Of a stretch of 64,000 nt of DNA, positions 12,101 to 64,000 are shown in pieces (positions within the stretch are counted from its first letter, which is position 1; every line of letters starts with the position of its first letter). The notes below the pieces were generated by a model. It was not told the origin of the DNA, made no database searches, and saw only the letters and a list, made by a program, of their open reading frames with translations. This stretch comes from Fistularia commersonii (Eukaryota; Chordata; Actinopteri; Syngnathiformes; Fistulariidae). The translations under genes were made by a program, and so were the position numbers. The DNA lies in assembly GCA_037954325.1 (NCBI GenBank), contig JBBMNZ010000026.1, positions 5,955,501 to 6,019,500 of the forward strand. Direction: 5' to 3'.

Positions 12101-14530
12101 TAATCTCAGACTGGCATACATCTGTACTTGTTAAAGGCTTTTCATCGTATATTTGCAGCCTTTTTAAAACCTGTCACTCATCTTCCTCTCACGTCGTGAT
12201 CTCAGACCGGCTGCAGCCCCGCCTCGGCCTTTGCATCTTTCAGCAAGCAGCCTTCTTCTCCGCCGAAAGAGCACAGGAGTGCATCGGGTCTGATGCCCAG
12301 CCTTCCCAACACACTGGCTTCCAACATCCCGACTTTCCCCCGCTCGGTCTCCCCGGCCTCCTACAGTCCACCAGCCAGCCCACTAGAGGGCGATGTGGTG
12401 ATTCCCTGTGAATTCTGTGGGATTGCTCTGGAAGAGGCTGTTGTGTTCCATCATCAGGTATGCAATTTGTGTTGGATTCGTTCAAAATTCAGACAGTCTA
12501 CTTTTTTTGTATTAGTGAAAGCATTTCCTGTCAAGGCAAGTTTGAAATTAAAGCTCATAAATAAAATGTTTATCAAGCAAAGAAGTGGTTCAAAAACACA
12601 GAAAAGAAAGACACACGCTTTTAATCTAAGTATGTTTTTTTTTTGTTTGTTTTTTTTTTCCCCCTCCTCTCTCAAGGACAAATGTGATCTCCGCCCCCCT
12701 ACGGCCATTCCACTTAATAATATCACAAAAGCCTCTATTAAAAAGCCACTGAGCACCGCCAGGGACCCTTTTCCACACACATCTCCAGATATTCAGAGGA
12801 GGATAAAGCACCAAGGTAATTTTCAATCTTGAAAAATAACTTGAAACTTGAAACAAAACTTCTGGTGACTGTTTGATAAACGTATTTCATTGTGTAAGTA
12901 CAGAATAAACAAAACGTTTCACTGCACAAACAAGCAGCGACAAATAGTATTTGTCACAACACCACTAAACATACAAAATCAGTTGGATTGTATTCTGTGA
13001 ATTCTCCTCTTCAAAGATTTTTTTTTTTTCCAGACAAATACCGGATGTTCCTACGATCACCATGCGTATCATTTGTTATTGTATCTTTGTATATTTATTA
13101 ATTTGTGTGTTTGTGACACTTAGCTGAATTCCTAGGTGAGGACTTGGGATTGAACAGAGACCTAACTCTTGGACAAAACCTAAGGGAATGGCCGAGAGCC
13201 TACGCCGGACTTCCTGGTCAAAGGAAAAAGTCCAACTACGAAGCCTCTGGAAGATCTCCGCACGGAAGGGACTCAGAAGGAGGTCCATCGTCTTTTCTCG
13301 ACACAGAGAAATCTGGATCCGAGCTGTTAAAGGGGCAAGTCAAGCAGAGGCTCGCTTATTGATTTTTAATTACTTGTCATTGGTTTGTTTGTAACAAAAC
13401 GAGAAAAATAAATATTGTACTTTGGGTGTGTTTGGTCGCCAGACTGCATCTCCCAGAAAATAAGGAGGGACGAGCAAACAGGAGGAGTCCAATCGCCAAG
13501 GTATGTTCAATCATTTCCTTTATGTCCGTCCACATCTGTTCTTCAGCTGCGAGTGTAAAGGGGTGATTCGGGGTGAATTCTGTGTATAAAAAATACAGTG
13601 TTTGGAAAAAGTTGCAAGAAAGAAAAGAGGCACAAGAATCCGTATTTTACACTCCCAGTCAACAGGGAGCAGTATATTATTAGATTTACGGTGCTGTAAA
13701 TAACAAAGAGATGCTAAACTTCCCCAGTCTGAACTGAAAGGCAAATTTCCTGCCAATATCGGTTTTGAGTTGCGGCACAAATATTTGAAACCATAGATGC
13801 ACGCTGTCCCGTGTAGGTTGATGAGGACAGTCGCTCGTGTGGCTCCATCGTGCTGCACAGACTTCTTTCCTCTTGAGTTGCAATGTGTTATTACTAGACA
13901 GTAATTACAGGCGCCAGCTTGTTTCAATCCCTGTTTATTTTAAGAGTAAATAAATATCCAAACCATTTTTGCTTTTCCCATCTGAACACTAGTGTTTGGA
14001 TATCAAGTATTATTGTTGACAGATTCAGGAAATAAATTCACAGTCTCGCTGAAGTGGGGTTTTGAATGTGCAAAGAGTCTTTGCTTTTGCAACCATGAAG
14101 AGAACCTTTAGAAATATTAATGAGCTATAGCTTTATTGTTAAAAAAAAGAAAATTAATTGCTTCTTTACTGAATAATCATCAGCTGAGATGAGAATCTGT
14201 CTCGCGCTCTTCGGAGGACACTTTATGTAATGGAGGATTTTTTTTAATGCTGCTTTGTTTGTCTGTAATTCCCAAGTTTGGTAAGTGAAGGCAACACGCA
14301 GCCTAAAATCAGTAATATTCAGCCACTCAGTTGTAATTTGTCTTTTGAATGACCATTCAAACAACACGGTGTAAATTTCACTTTGGCGTGGAGTTTCCCT
14401 TTTAAGGCATGTCGAAATATTTTCTTTGGCGCAGCACCCTCATTTCTTTTCATCTGGGAAAATTCTCTATTGTACTTTTTTCCGCCCGCAGTTGCCCAAG
14501 AAGCAGAACGAGGAGCAGCAGGAGGAGTGA
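9155..14530 (+). CDS. trafd1: TRAF-type zinc finger domain-containing protein 1, eleven coding exons
   Basis: Coding exons are 9155-9189, 9298-9433, 9702-9755, 9847-10282, 10810-11073, 11270-11334, 12206-12457, 12677-12815, 13136-13334, 13443-13500 and 14492-14530; total 1677 nt, 558 aa (human is about 580). TRAFD1 (FLN29) is a cytoplasmic, interferon-induced negative regulator of TLR and RIG-I-like signalling. An N-terminal zinc-finger cluster fills residues about 9-141: CGNCKHEIP, CDVCQEPVP, CKCGLKVEK, CQYCELEL with HEDYCGARTE, and CPHCKCN. Two more C2HC fingers lie in the middle, LPCEFCEELF near 315 and IPCEFCGIAL near 395. SSGLDYMLALSLQ near 250 matches the conserved DFMLALSLQ segment. 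The C-terminus is Lys/Glu-rich (PKKQNEEQQEE). Intron 9 (13335-13442) needs a GC donor, and exon 7 is preceded by a duplicated acceptor. The start has a good Kozak context (AGCCATGG). Confidence 0.94.
12018..12209 (+). repeat. trafd1: 96-bp tandem duplication carrying a 3' splice site
   Basis: 12018-12113 and 12114-12209 are two diverged copies of one 96-bp unit. Each contains CATCTGTACTTGTT, then CAGCCTTTTTAA, then GTCACTCATCTTCCTCTC, then a TCTCAG|AC acceptor. The downstream acceptor (AG at 12204-12205) begins trafd1 exon 7; the upstream copy (AG at 12108-12109) is in the same reading phase. Confidence 0.9.
13335..13442 (+). other. trafd1: Short GC-AG intron of trafd1 with internal poly(A) signal
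   Basis: The donor is AAAGG|GCAAGT and the acceptor is TCGCCAG|ACTGCA; the 108-nt intron joins phase 2 to phase 2 (GG+A, Gly) and leads into LHLPENKEGRANRRSPIAK. No usable GT donor in phase was seen. If retained, the frame runs to TGA at 13360-13362 after KGQVKQRLAY, and AATAAA lies at 13407-13412. Confidence 0.6.
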
Positions 14531-16330
14531 GAGCCTGGGATGTCTGGACAGAAAGATGTACCAAATTTCCTTCTCTGCTTTTCATTTATCCATTTGCACA
14601 CTTACAAGTGACACATACTACAAGTGCCTGGTTGAGTAGTAATATCTTGCATTTGACATTTTGGTTAATTTTACATTTTAAGGTTTGGGCATATATATAT
14701 ATATATATATATATATACCCTTTTATTAAGACGTGTCCAGCTGCAGCAGATAAATTATAGCATCTTTTCATTTTTTGTTTAGACTAATTAACATCATTTG
14801 TCAGTTGTTTTCACCAAACTTCAGATAAATGAGTTTGTGCGTTATGGATTTGTAGCATTTGTTAACTTTATGAATTAATGAACGAACCGGTTGTCACGAC
14901 TCCTGTTTTCAGAAACGCTGGCGGTGTTTCTCAGTGGTCCTGGTGGTTTTTGCGCGTCTTCATTTAACCTGAAGCACTTTGGAAGTTCATTTCAGTAAAA
15001 AAAAAAGGGCTTGAGGAATCAATTTGATATATGTACACATCTTTTACCAAGAAATCATTCTATGTCTTTTTATACTGTTAAATTTGTCTTAATACCTTTT
15101 AGTAACATTTTGATTATCCTAATCATATCTCTAGAACTTTAGCGCTAAGTGATGTGTTGACGATTCGGTTTTCAATGTCTTTTTGTCAAGTCTTCTTTAA
15201 AGTAAGATGAAACTTTGTGCCGTTCTTCTTGATAGAACCGAAGGTCACATCATGTGCTTGTCGCAGTCGTCGCTGTTACAGTTAACTACGTGCCACAGAT
15301 GGTTGAACACCTGCAGATTATCCTTTTTAGAAATACAATACGTAGATTATTTTATTCATAACAACAGCCAGCGGTGAAGAAGAAGAAGAAGAAGAAGTAG
15401 TGAGTGAAATATCCTGATCTGCTGATTGGTCAGACCCAATGATGCTGGTAACGTGTCAGTGATCATCCTTGCTGTAGAGCAACGGTCTTGATGCTCTTTG
15501 TCTGGTGAATATTAAACATTTCATGGCTCAAGTCTGTTTGCCTGTGCAGTTTCAACCCCTACCGTTGACATTCTAGCCGGCCAAGGCTCTTCGCAGGTCT
15601 ATCAGCCGTGTTGAGATCTTCCTGCTTGTTCTGTCTGGTGCAGAACAGGACGGGCAGAAAATATTGCAATAGTGCTCTATTATTTCTGTAGTATTTGACC
15701 GAATGGCGTGCGTGTGGACTCGCTGTGTCAGTCGTACCGATTCATGTCCCACATGTCCTGGAAGACGTCTGACCACGTTCCAGTCATGGAAAGAACAAGA
15801 GAAATTGAAGGGGGAAAAAAAAACAAAACAAAATGTCCTAGGAAATCGGGGGCTGTCGTCTGAAAAATGTTTTAACCTTCAGGTTTTCTATCCCAAGTTG
15901 AGCTCAAGTAGATTTTGTGTCAGAAGTATTTTGAAAAGTATGATAAAAATGCTGGGGCATTTTTTTTCGAACCAAAAAGGAAACCTATTGGTTGATGATT
16001 TGACTTACATCTTTTTTTCATTAGCGTGCACTAGACAATGTTGTAATTCTATTTTTCTTGATAAAGTATGGTGTAATCATGCAGAAAACTTGTATTTCAT
16101 TACGTCATCTGCAATAATCTATGAGATGAGCCCATGTTTCCAGCGAGTTCTGTTTTCAGTCATTCCAACTTGACATAATCTCTCAAAATATTCTCTTTCT
16201 AAAAAAAATAGATTCTTTCATTCCCCCTCCTGTAAGAAAATGTTATAATAGATGATTATATTCACACATAAGGACTAATGTGGCCATTTATCTTCCCAAT
16301 AAAGTGATCTTTGAGTGTCATGTATGAACA
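14531..16330 (+). other. trafd1: trafd1 3'UTR and downstream region
   Basis: No supportable ORF. It holds an (AT)n tract at 14690-14717 and a (GAA)n tract near 15376-15398. An ATTAAA lies at 15511-15516, and a canonical AATAAA at 16299-16304 is the most likely distal end of the transcript. The 3'UTR would be about 1.7 kb; this is inference from the signals. Confidence 0.5.
16299..16304 (+). terminator. trafd1: Poly(A) signal AATAAA, probable trafd1 3' end
   Basis: Canonical hexamer in TTCCCAATAAAGTGATC with TG-rich sequence (GAGTGTCATGTATG) just downstream, as expected for a cleavage site. ATTAAA at 15511 is an alternative proximal signal. Confidence 0.55.
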
Positions 16331-16733
16331 TCCTCTAGACATGAGGCTTTTATTTTAGAGCCTACATTAAACTCCCAATGTATGTTTCTTTTTCTGGGAG
16401 AAATCTCAAATAACCAGATATTTTGTCACTTTGTATTCTCAGAATCAGAGGACATTGTTGCAAAGGGAAAAAGGGTGGGCACAAGGGGTAGCATAGTAAC
16501 CTAGAGCAGATCCAACATTTATAAATAAAGGTAAAATAGGATAAAAAGTGGAAATAAAGTGAAAAATAGAATGCAGTGACTAGCATTTGTAAATAAACTG
16601 TACATCTGTGTAAACTTTTCTTCATTTTATTTAAAAACATTATTAACCAACATTCAAAAGTAAGATGTCTATATTCTCGTGTTTTTCCTTATATGTACAT
16701 TTATATAAATTAGTGGTAGATAGAAATGATATA

Positions 16734-17017
16734 CAGGACTGTATCAGAAAATTAGAATATTGTGAAAAAGTTCTTTATCTTCTGTAATGCCATTACAAAA
16801 ACAAAAATGTCATACATCCTGGATTCATTACAAATCAACAGAAATATTGCAAGCCTTTCATTATTTTAATATCGCTGATTACGGCTTACATCTTAAGAAA
16901 ACTCAAAAATCCTATCTCAAAATATTAGAATATCATGAAAAGTAACTTGTTTTTTTAATTGCATTACAGAAGATAAAGAACTTTATCACAATATTCTAAT
17001 TTTCTGAGACAGTCCTG
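16734..17017. mobile_element. 284-bp MITE with about 60-bp inverted repeats and TA flanks
   Basis: The left end CAGGACTGTATCAGAAAA and the right end (opposite strand) CAGGACTGTCTCAGAAAA start inverted repeats that stay almost identical for about 60 bp, through TTAGAATATTGTG and TTCTTTATCTTCTGTAATGC. TA lies on both sides, compatible with a Tc1/mariner-type insertion. I recognise the sequence as a widespread fish MITE but am not certain of its superfamily. It lies between trafd1 and smtn. Confidence 0.85.
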
Positions 17018-17369
17018 TATGTAACATGTCACCAATTGCCTTGGTGATGCTGTTAAAGCTCGTAACATTCCACCGAACCCCACCAGAATAAGAAACCAGG
17101 ACATGGCCTGCAAAACGGGCCTGATCTTGCGTGTATAAATAAACTGGTATCATCACCAAAAAGTACACCAGTGTGTGAAATATTACACATTTTTGCAAGT
17201 TGGGCTGTAAAAGGACATACATTTTAGACACCGGTCACTTGAATGTGAGAATTTTTGTCGGATTAAAACAGCAAATATTACTGCTACTGATTCTGAATTG
17301 GGAATATCTTGTATTTCAGTGTTCCCTAGGCTGGATCAGCGGCACTAATCACCCCTCATACCCGCTGCT
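17018..17369. other. Intergenic sequence between MITE and smtn promoter
   Basis: No ORF, RNA gene or recognisable repeat was seen. It is of ordinary base composition and leads into the CpG-rich smtn promoter. Confidence 0.5.
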
Positions 17370-17732
17370 TCCTTCCTCCTCGGAGCGGCGCGCTTTGAAT
17401 TCCCGCCGGGAGCCGCCGGCGGCTCGGAGGGGCGGGTCTTACACCTTTCACGGGCAATCCGCAGTTCAAAAATCGCCTCTCGCGGAAAGCGTGGTCGCCC
17501 GTTCCTCCTCTCACCGCAACCCGAGATTCGGCGGACGAAATATGCTCCCAGCGACCGCGACCCGTGTACATATCCGTTTGTTTTAGACAGCGCGGTGGAT
17601 AAAACTAAAGTGGGAAAAACGCCGACGTTCACCGCTCGCACAGGTGATCCACGTTGTTGGCGGAGGGCGCCACTTTCCACCCGCTCTGACCCGCCTGCAA
17701 GCCCCGCTCCTCACCTGCGACCGGCCGGGAAC

Positions 17733-61877
<44,145 letters not shown>

Positions 61878-63160
61878 TCCGCCGCTCAGTGACTGTCGGT
61901 GCCGTCTCCACCCTCGCCAAATGAAATACTCCTCTGACAAGACGGGCCACAGAGTTGCACATCTCTGACTGGACTGAGGTGTGCGTTTGTGTGTTCGCCG
62001 TCTTCCGTCTTCCGTGCGTATTTGTATTCCCCGAGTGTCGTTCTCTGCCGGTTACACTTGTAACTCACAGTCCCGGGGAAACGCTTTTGTATTCCGGCTC
62101 CTCGAAACCTTGACGTGCACTAACTGTCACCAAGCGATTGTACCGAGACACTTCAAGAGAGAAAAAGCAACATTTACAGAGGTTATTTCCCCTTTTATTC
62201 TTATTTATACCTGTGTCTTCTTTGCTCATGTGTTAAATGCTGTCGCATTGCTTCGGTTTGCTCCCCGGGGGACGAAAATAACACACCCTGCTACAAGACG
62301 CGTTATTCGGTTTTCCCACTTTGGTACTCCTTCATTTTTAGACCAAATCTGGTCACTCTTTAATATTTTAAGTTATTATGTTATCAATAAGCATGTTGTT
62401 TATTCTGCGAGCACTGGGATGTTTTTTTTTTTCTTTCCCCCCCATTCTTTTAAGTTGTAATCCAGCTCTGAGAACATGCTACGGACTTTTGCTGAATTGT
62501 ACTTTAAAACTGTTTTTTTTGTGTGTGTTGTAATTGAAACATGCTTTTGGTTAACACACTAACGCGCGTGGGGAGGGGACACACTCACTGTGGTATTGCT
62601 CAGTCGGGACTTTCGTCTTGTCAAATTGATTTTCTAGCGTCACATTTCACACTGCCAAACACTCACAAAGCAAAAGGGCTCTTTATTTATGCTTGAGTTT
62701 TCTTGCCTGTTAGTATGTAAATTACACGTTTGAGGATCTACTTTTAGGTCACCAGCAAGTTTTAATGAAAACGAACCGGGCTGATTATTCTGGTTATTTT
62801 TCTGGGCCTGACGGAAAGTGTATTTTCCAACTTCCATCGCTTGCAGGTTGTCAGAACAGGAATGAAAATAACCGGTGATGTATATTTTATAATCCCGACA
62901 CTACACGGTCTTTTTAAGACTTTTATATTGTTTGTACAATATGGGTTCTGTGGGAAGCTTGTTTAAAAATTGAGATCAAATGTATTTTGGAAAAATAATT
63001 TAGAGAAATATTTCAAAAGGGGGAGGATTCCCTCCAAAAGCCAGTTTGTGCTGTACAGAAGAGCTTAAAACACAATTTTCATGTGTCTGTGCACTGCAGT
63101 TTATGTGAATTAACAATTAAATTGGAGGAAAGAATTTGGGGCGTTTGTTATTTATCCAAT
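61878..63160 (+). other. smtn: 3'UTR following smtn last exon B
   Basis: About 1.25 kb without a supportable ORF. A variant signal ATTAAA lies at 63116-63121, followed by GTTTGTTATTT. I saw no AATAAA earlier on this strand in the region. It ends close to the converging selenom transcript. Confidence 0.5.
63116..63121 (+). terminator. smtn: Poly(A) signal ATTAAA, probable distal smtn end
   Basis: The most common variant hexamer, with GGGGCGTTTGTTATTT 15-35 nt downstream. It lies about 240 nt before the selenom signal on the opposite strand. Confidence 0.45.
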
Positions 63161-63352
63161 TGTCTGGTTGAAAAAAATTCTTGACATTTTTATTTTCCAC
63201 AGCAGGTAATTCTTTCCGAATGACATGCAGCAGACGGGTTGTATCCCAGCATGCCACAGGCCGCGTTCGCCTTTTCAGACTCCGCCAAACCTGCATACCT
63301 TTTCGTTTTAAGCGGAAGCACGCACACCCACATGGAATCCTTTTCACAAAAT

Positions 63353-63358
63353 TTTATT
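63353..63358 (-). terminator. selenom: Poly(A) signal AATAAA for selenom
   Basis: Read on the - strand, GGAAATAAAATTTTGTG; it lies about 70 nt beyond the SECIS candidate and about 370 nt after the stop codon, which fits a short selenoprotein 3'UTR. Confidence 0.6.
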
Positions 63359-63423
63359 TCCTTTCTCCTTCTTTTACGAGCCTCACTTGACCCGACTTGT
63401 GTGTGTCAACCCGACTCCGGCAG

Positions 63424-63490
63424 AACACGCAGCATCGACCCCAAGCCAGTCCTACGATTTCGGCTTGGAGCTTCATTCAGTGTTGCGGCG
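63424..63490 (-). promoter_or_regulatory. selenom: SECIS element of selenom
   Basis: On the - strand ATGA (63476-63473) is followed by the arm AGCTCCAAGCC, a 14-nt loop beginning GAAA, the arm GGCTTGGGGTC and then GATG. Ten consecutive pairs form (two are G-U). The base has the UGAN/NGAN quartet of sheared G-A pairs, and the apical loop has the conserved A residues. A lower helix AACAC/GTGTT lies outside an internal loop. This is the full layout of a eukaryotic SECIS, which recruits SBP2 and EFsec to decode UGA as selenocysteine. Confidence 0.82.
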
Positions 63491-63685
63491 GGCGGCGAGC
63501 GAAACACAGGAGCGTCAAGTGAGGGAAATCTACATTTCCAGTCTTAGTGGCAGAGTAGAAAAAGGACTTTGCAAAACCGTAATTGACACCGACCATTTGT
63601 GCTAACGCTAGGGTTTGGTTTCACCCTAAGCGCCCCCGTTGTGTGCTGGCCTGGTGAAATGACAGGAAGTCCTGCTATTGCAAAG

Positions 63686-63716
63686 CCATAGGCCGCCGAG
63701 CTCGGCGCCACTATGG
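63686..63716 (-). other. selenom: Hairpin 10 nt after the selenom stop codon
   Basis: CGCCGAGCTCGGCG is a perfect 14-bp palindrome, extended by CCATAG and CTATGG with small internal bulges. In the mRNA it would begin about 10 nt after the UAA. Confidence 0.6.
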
Positions 63717-63726
63717 GATTCCTACA

Positions 63727-63957
63727 TTATAGATCGGTGTGCTTGGTGGCGGAATCTGGATCCGAGGAGCCGTTCTCGCCGCCGGGGGGAGCGGCGGAGG
63801 GCTTGCTCGACGGCTCGTCTTTGAACGGGCTGTCCTTGGCGGGAGAGAAGCGGAATTCCTCGGGCACCTCGTCCTCTTCTTGAGCTTTCTTGTAGAAGCC
63901 CAGGTTCGCCAGCAGCCCGTTGATCTCCGAGCGGGTCATGTCAGACAACGCAATTCT
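63727..63957 (-). CDS. selenom: Selenoprotein M, last coding exon (partial gene)
   Basis: Reading the - strand, the exon encodes RIALSDMTRSEINGLLANLG, FYKKAQEEDEVPEEF, a Pro/Ser/Gly/Asp-rich stretch and the ending ATKHTDL, stop TAA at 63727-63729. Mammalian SELENOM ends similarly (RIPLSEMTREEIN, LGFYRKA, VPPEY and a final HADL); the HTDL end fits an ER-retention-type signal. SELENOM is a thioredoxin-like ER redox protein whose active site contains selenocysteine, encoded upstream outside this window. The exon start at about 63957 is set by the acceptor (CTGTGTCCTCGCCAG on the - strand); the M at 63948 is internal. The acidic Pro/Ser segment is longer than in mammals. The SECIS at 63424-63490 supports the identification. 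Confidence 0.9.
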   Translation of the reverse strand, partial: RIALSDMTRSEINGLLANLGFYKKAQEEDEVPEEFRFSPAKDSPFKDEPSSKPSAAPPGGENGSSDPDSATKHTDL

Positions 63958-64000
63958 CTGGCGAGGACACAGAGTGAAAAGGACACAATGTGACCGCTGT

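Noticed and set aside
63236..63258. TCCCAGCATGC, a ZNF143/SBS-like core
   Set aside because: Only part of the motif matches, and the site lies between two convergent 3' ends, where no promoter is expected.

Overview
The window is vertebrate nuclear DNA, almost certainly from a teleost fish. It holds intron-rich protein genes whose exons read as MOB1A, TRAFD1, smoothelin and SELENOM, and many fish-type dispersed repeats: tRNA-like SINE pieces, TA-flanked MITEs, an hAT MITE with an exact 8-bp target duplication, and long (GT)n, (AT)n and (GA)n tracts. There are no bacterial-style operons, no CRISPR array and no convincing tRNA or rRNA gene. Exon boundaries were placed by hand from GT/AG (one GC/AG) sites and reading phase; every proposed junction keeps the frame.

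Layout. (1) 308-5361, + strand: mob1a, six coding exons, 216 aa, with a long 3'UTR to a poly(A) signal near 7483. (2) 9155-14530, + strand: trafd1, eleven coding exons, 558 aa, with at least one upstream noncoding exon and a probable 1.7-kb 3'UTR. (3) 17733-61877, + strand: smtn (smoothelin), about 20 coding exons over 44 kb, with a 16-kb first intron full of repeats, a second internal start exon at 53932, and two alternative last exons for the end of the calponin-homology domain. (4) 63727 to about 63957, - strand: last coding exon of selenom (selenoprotein M), with a good SECIS candidate in its 3'UTR. It converges on smtn.

Function. MOB1A is the Hippo-pathway co-activator of LATS/NDR kinases. 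TRAFD1 is a zinc-finger feedback inhibitor of innate immune signalling. Smoothelin is an actin-associated protein of contractile smooth muscle. SELENOM is an ER thioredoxin-like selenoprotein. They are separately transcribed neighbours, not a pathway. smtn beside selenom also occurs in mammals.

Most interesting points. The internal smtn start exon encodes a coiled-coil that resembles the N-terminus of the paralogue SMTNL2 and splices in phase to the smtn C-terminal half. Smoothelin repeats sit behind phase-0 introns at the same position, including a degenerate fourth copy. smtn exon 2 is flanked by complementary (GT)n and (CA)n tracts. A perfect-length 96-bp tandem duplication in trafd1 has copied the 3' splice site of one exon. 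I found no wholly new biological system; these are gene-architecture observations.
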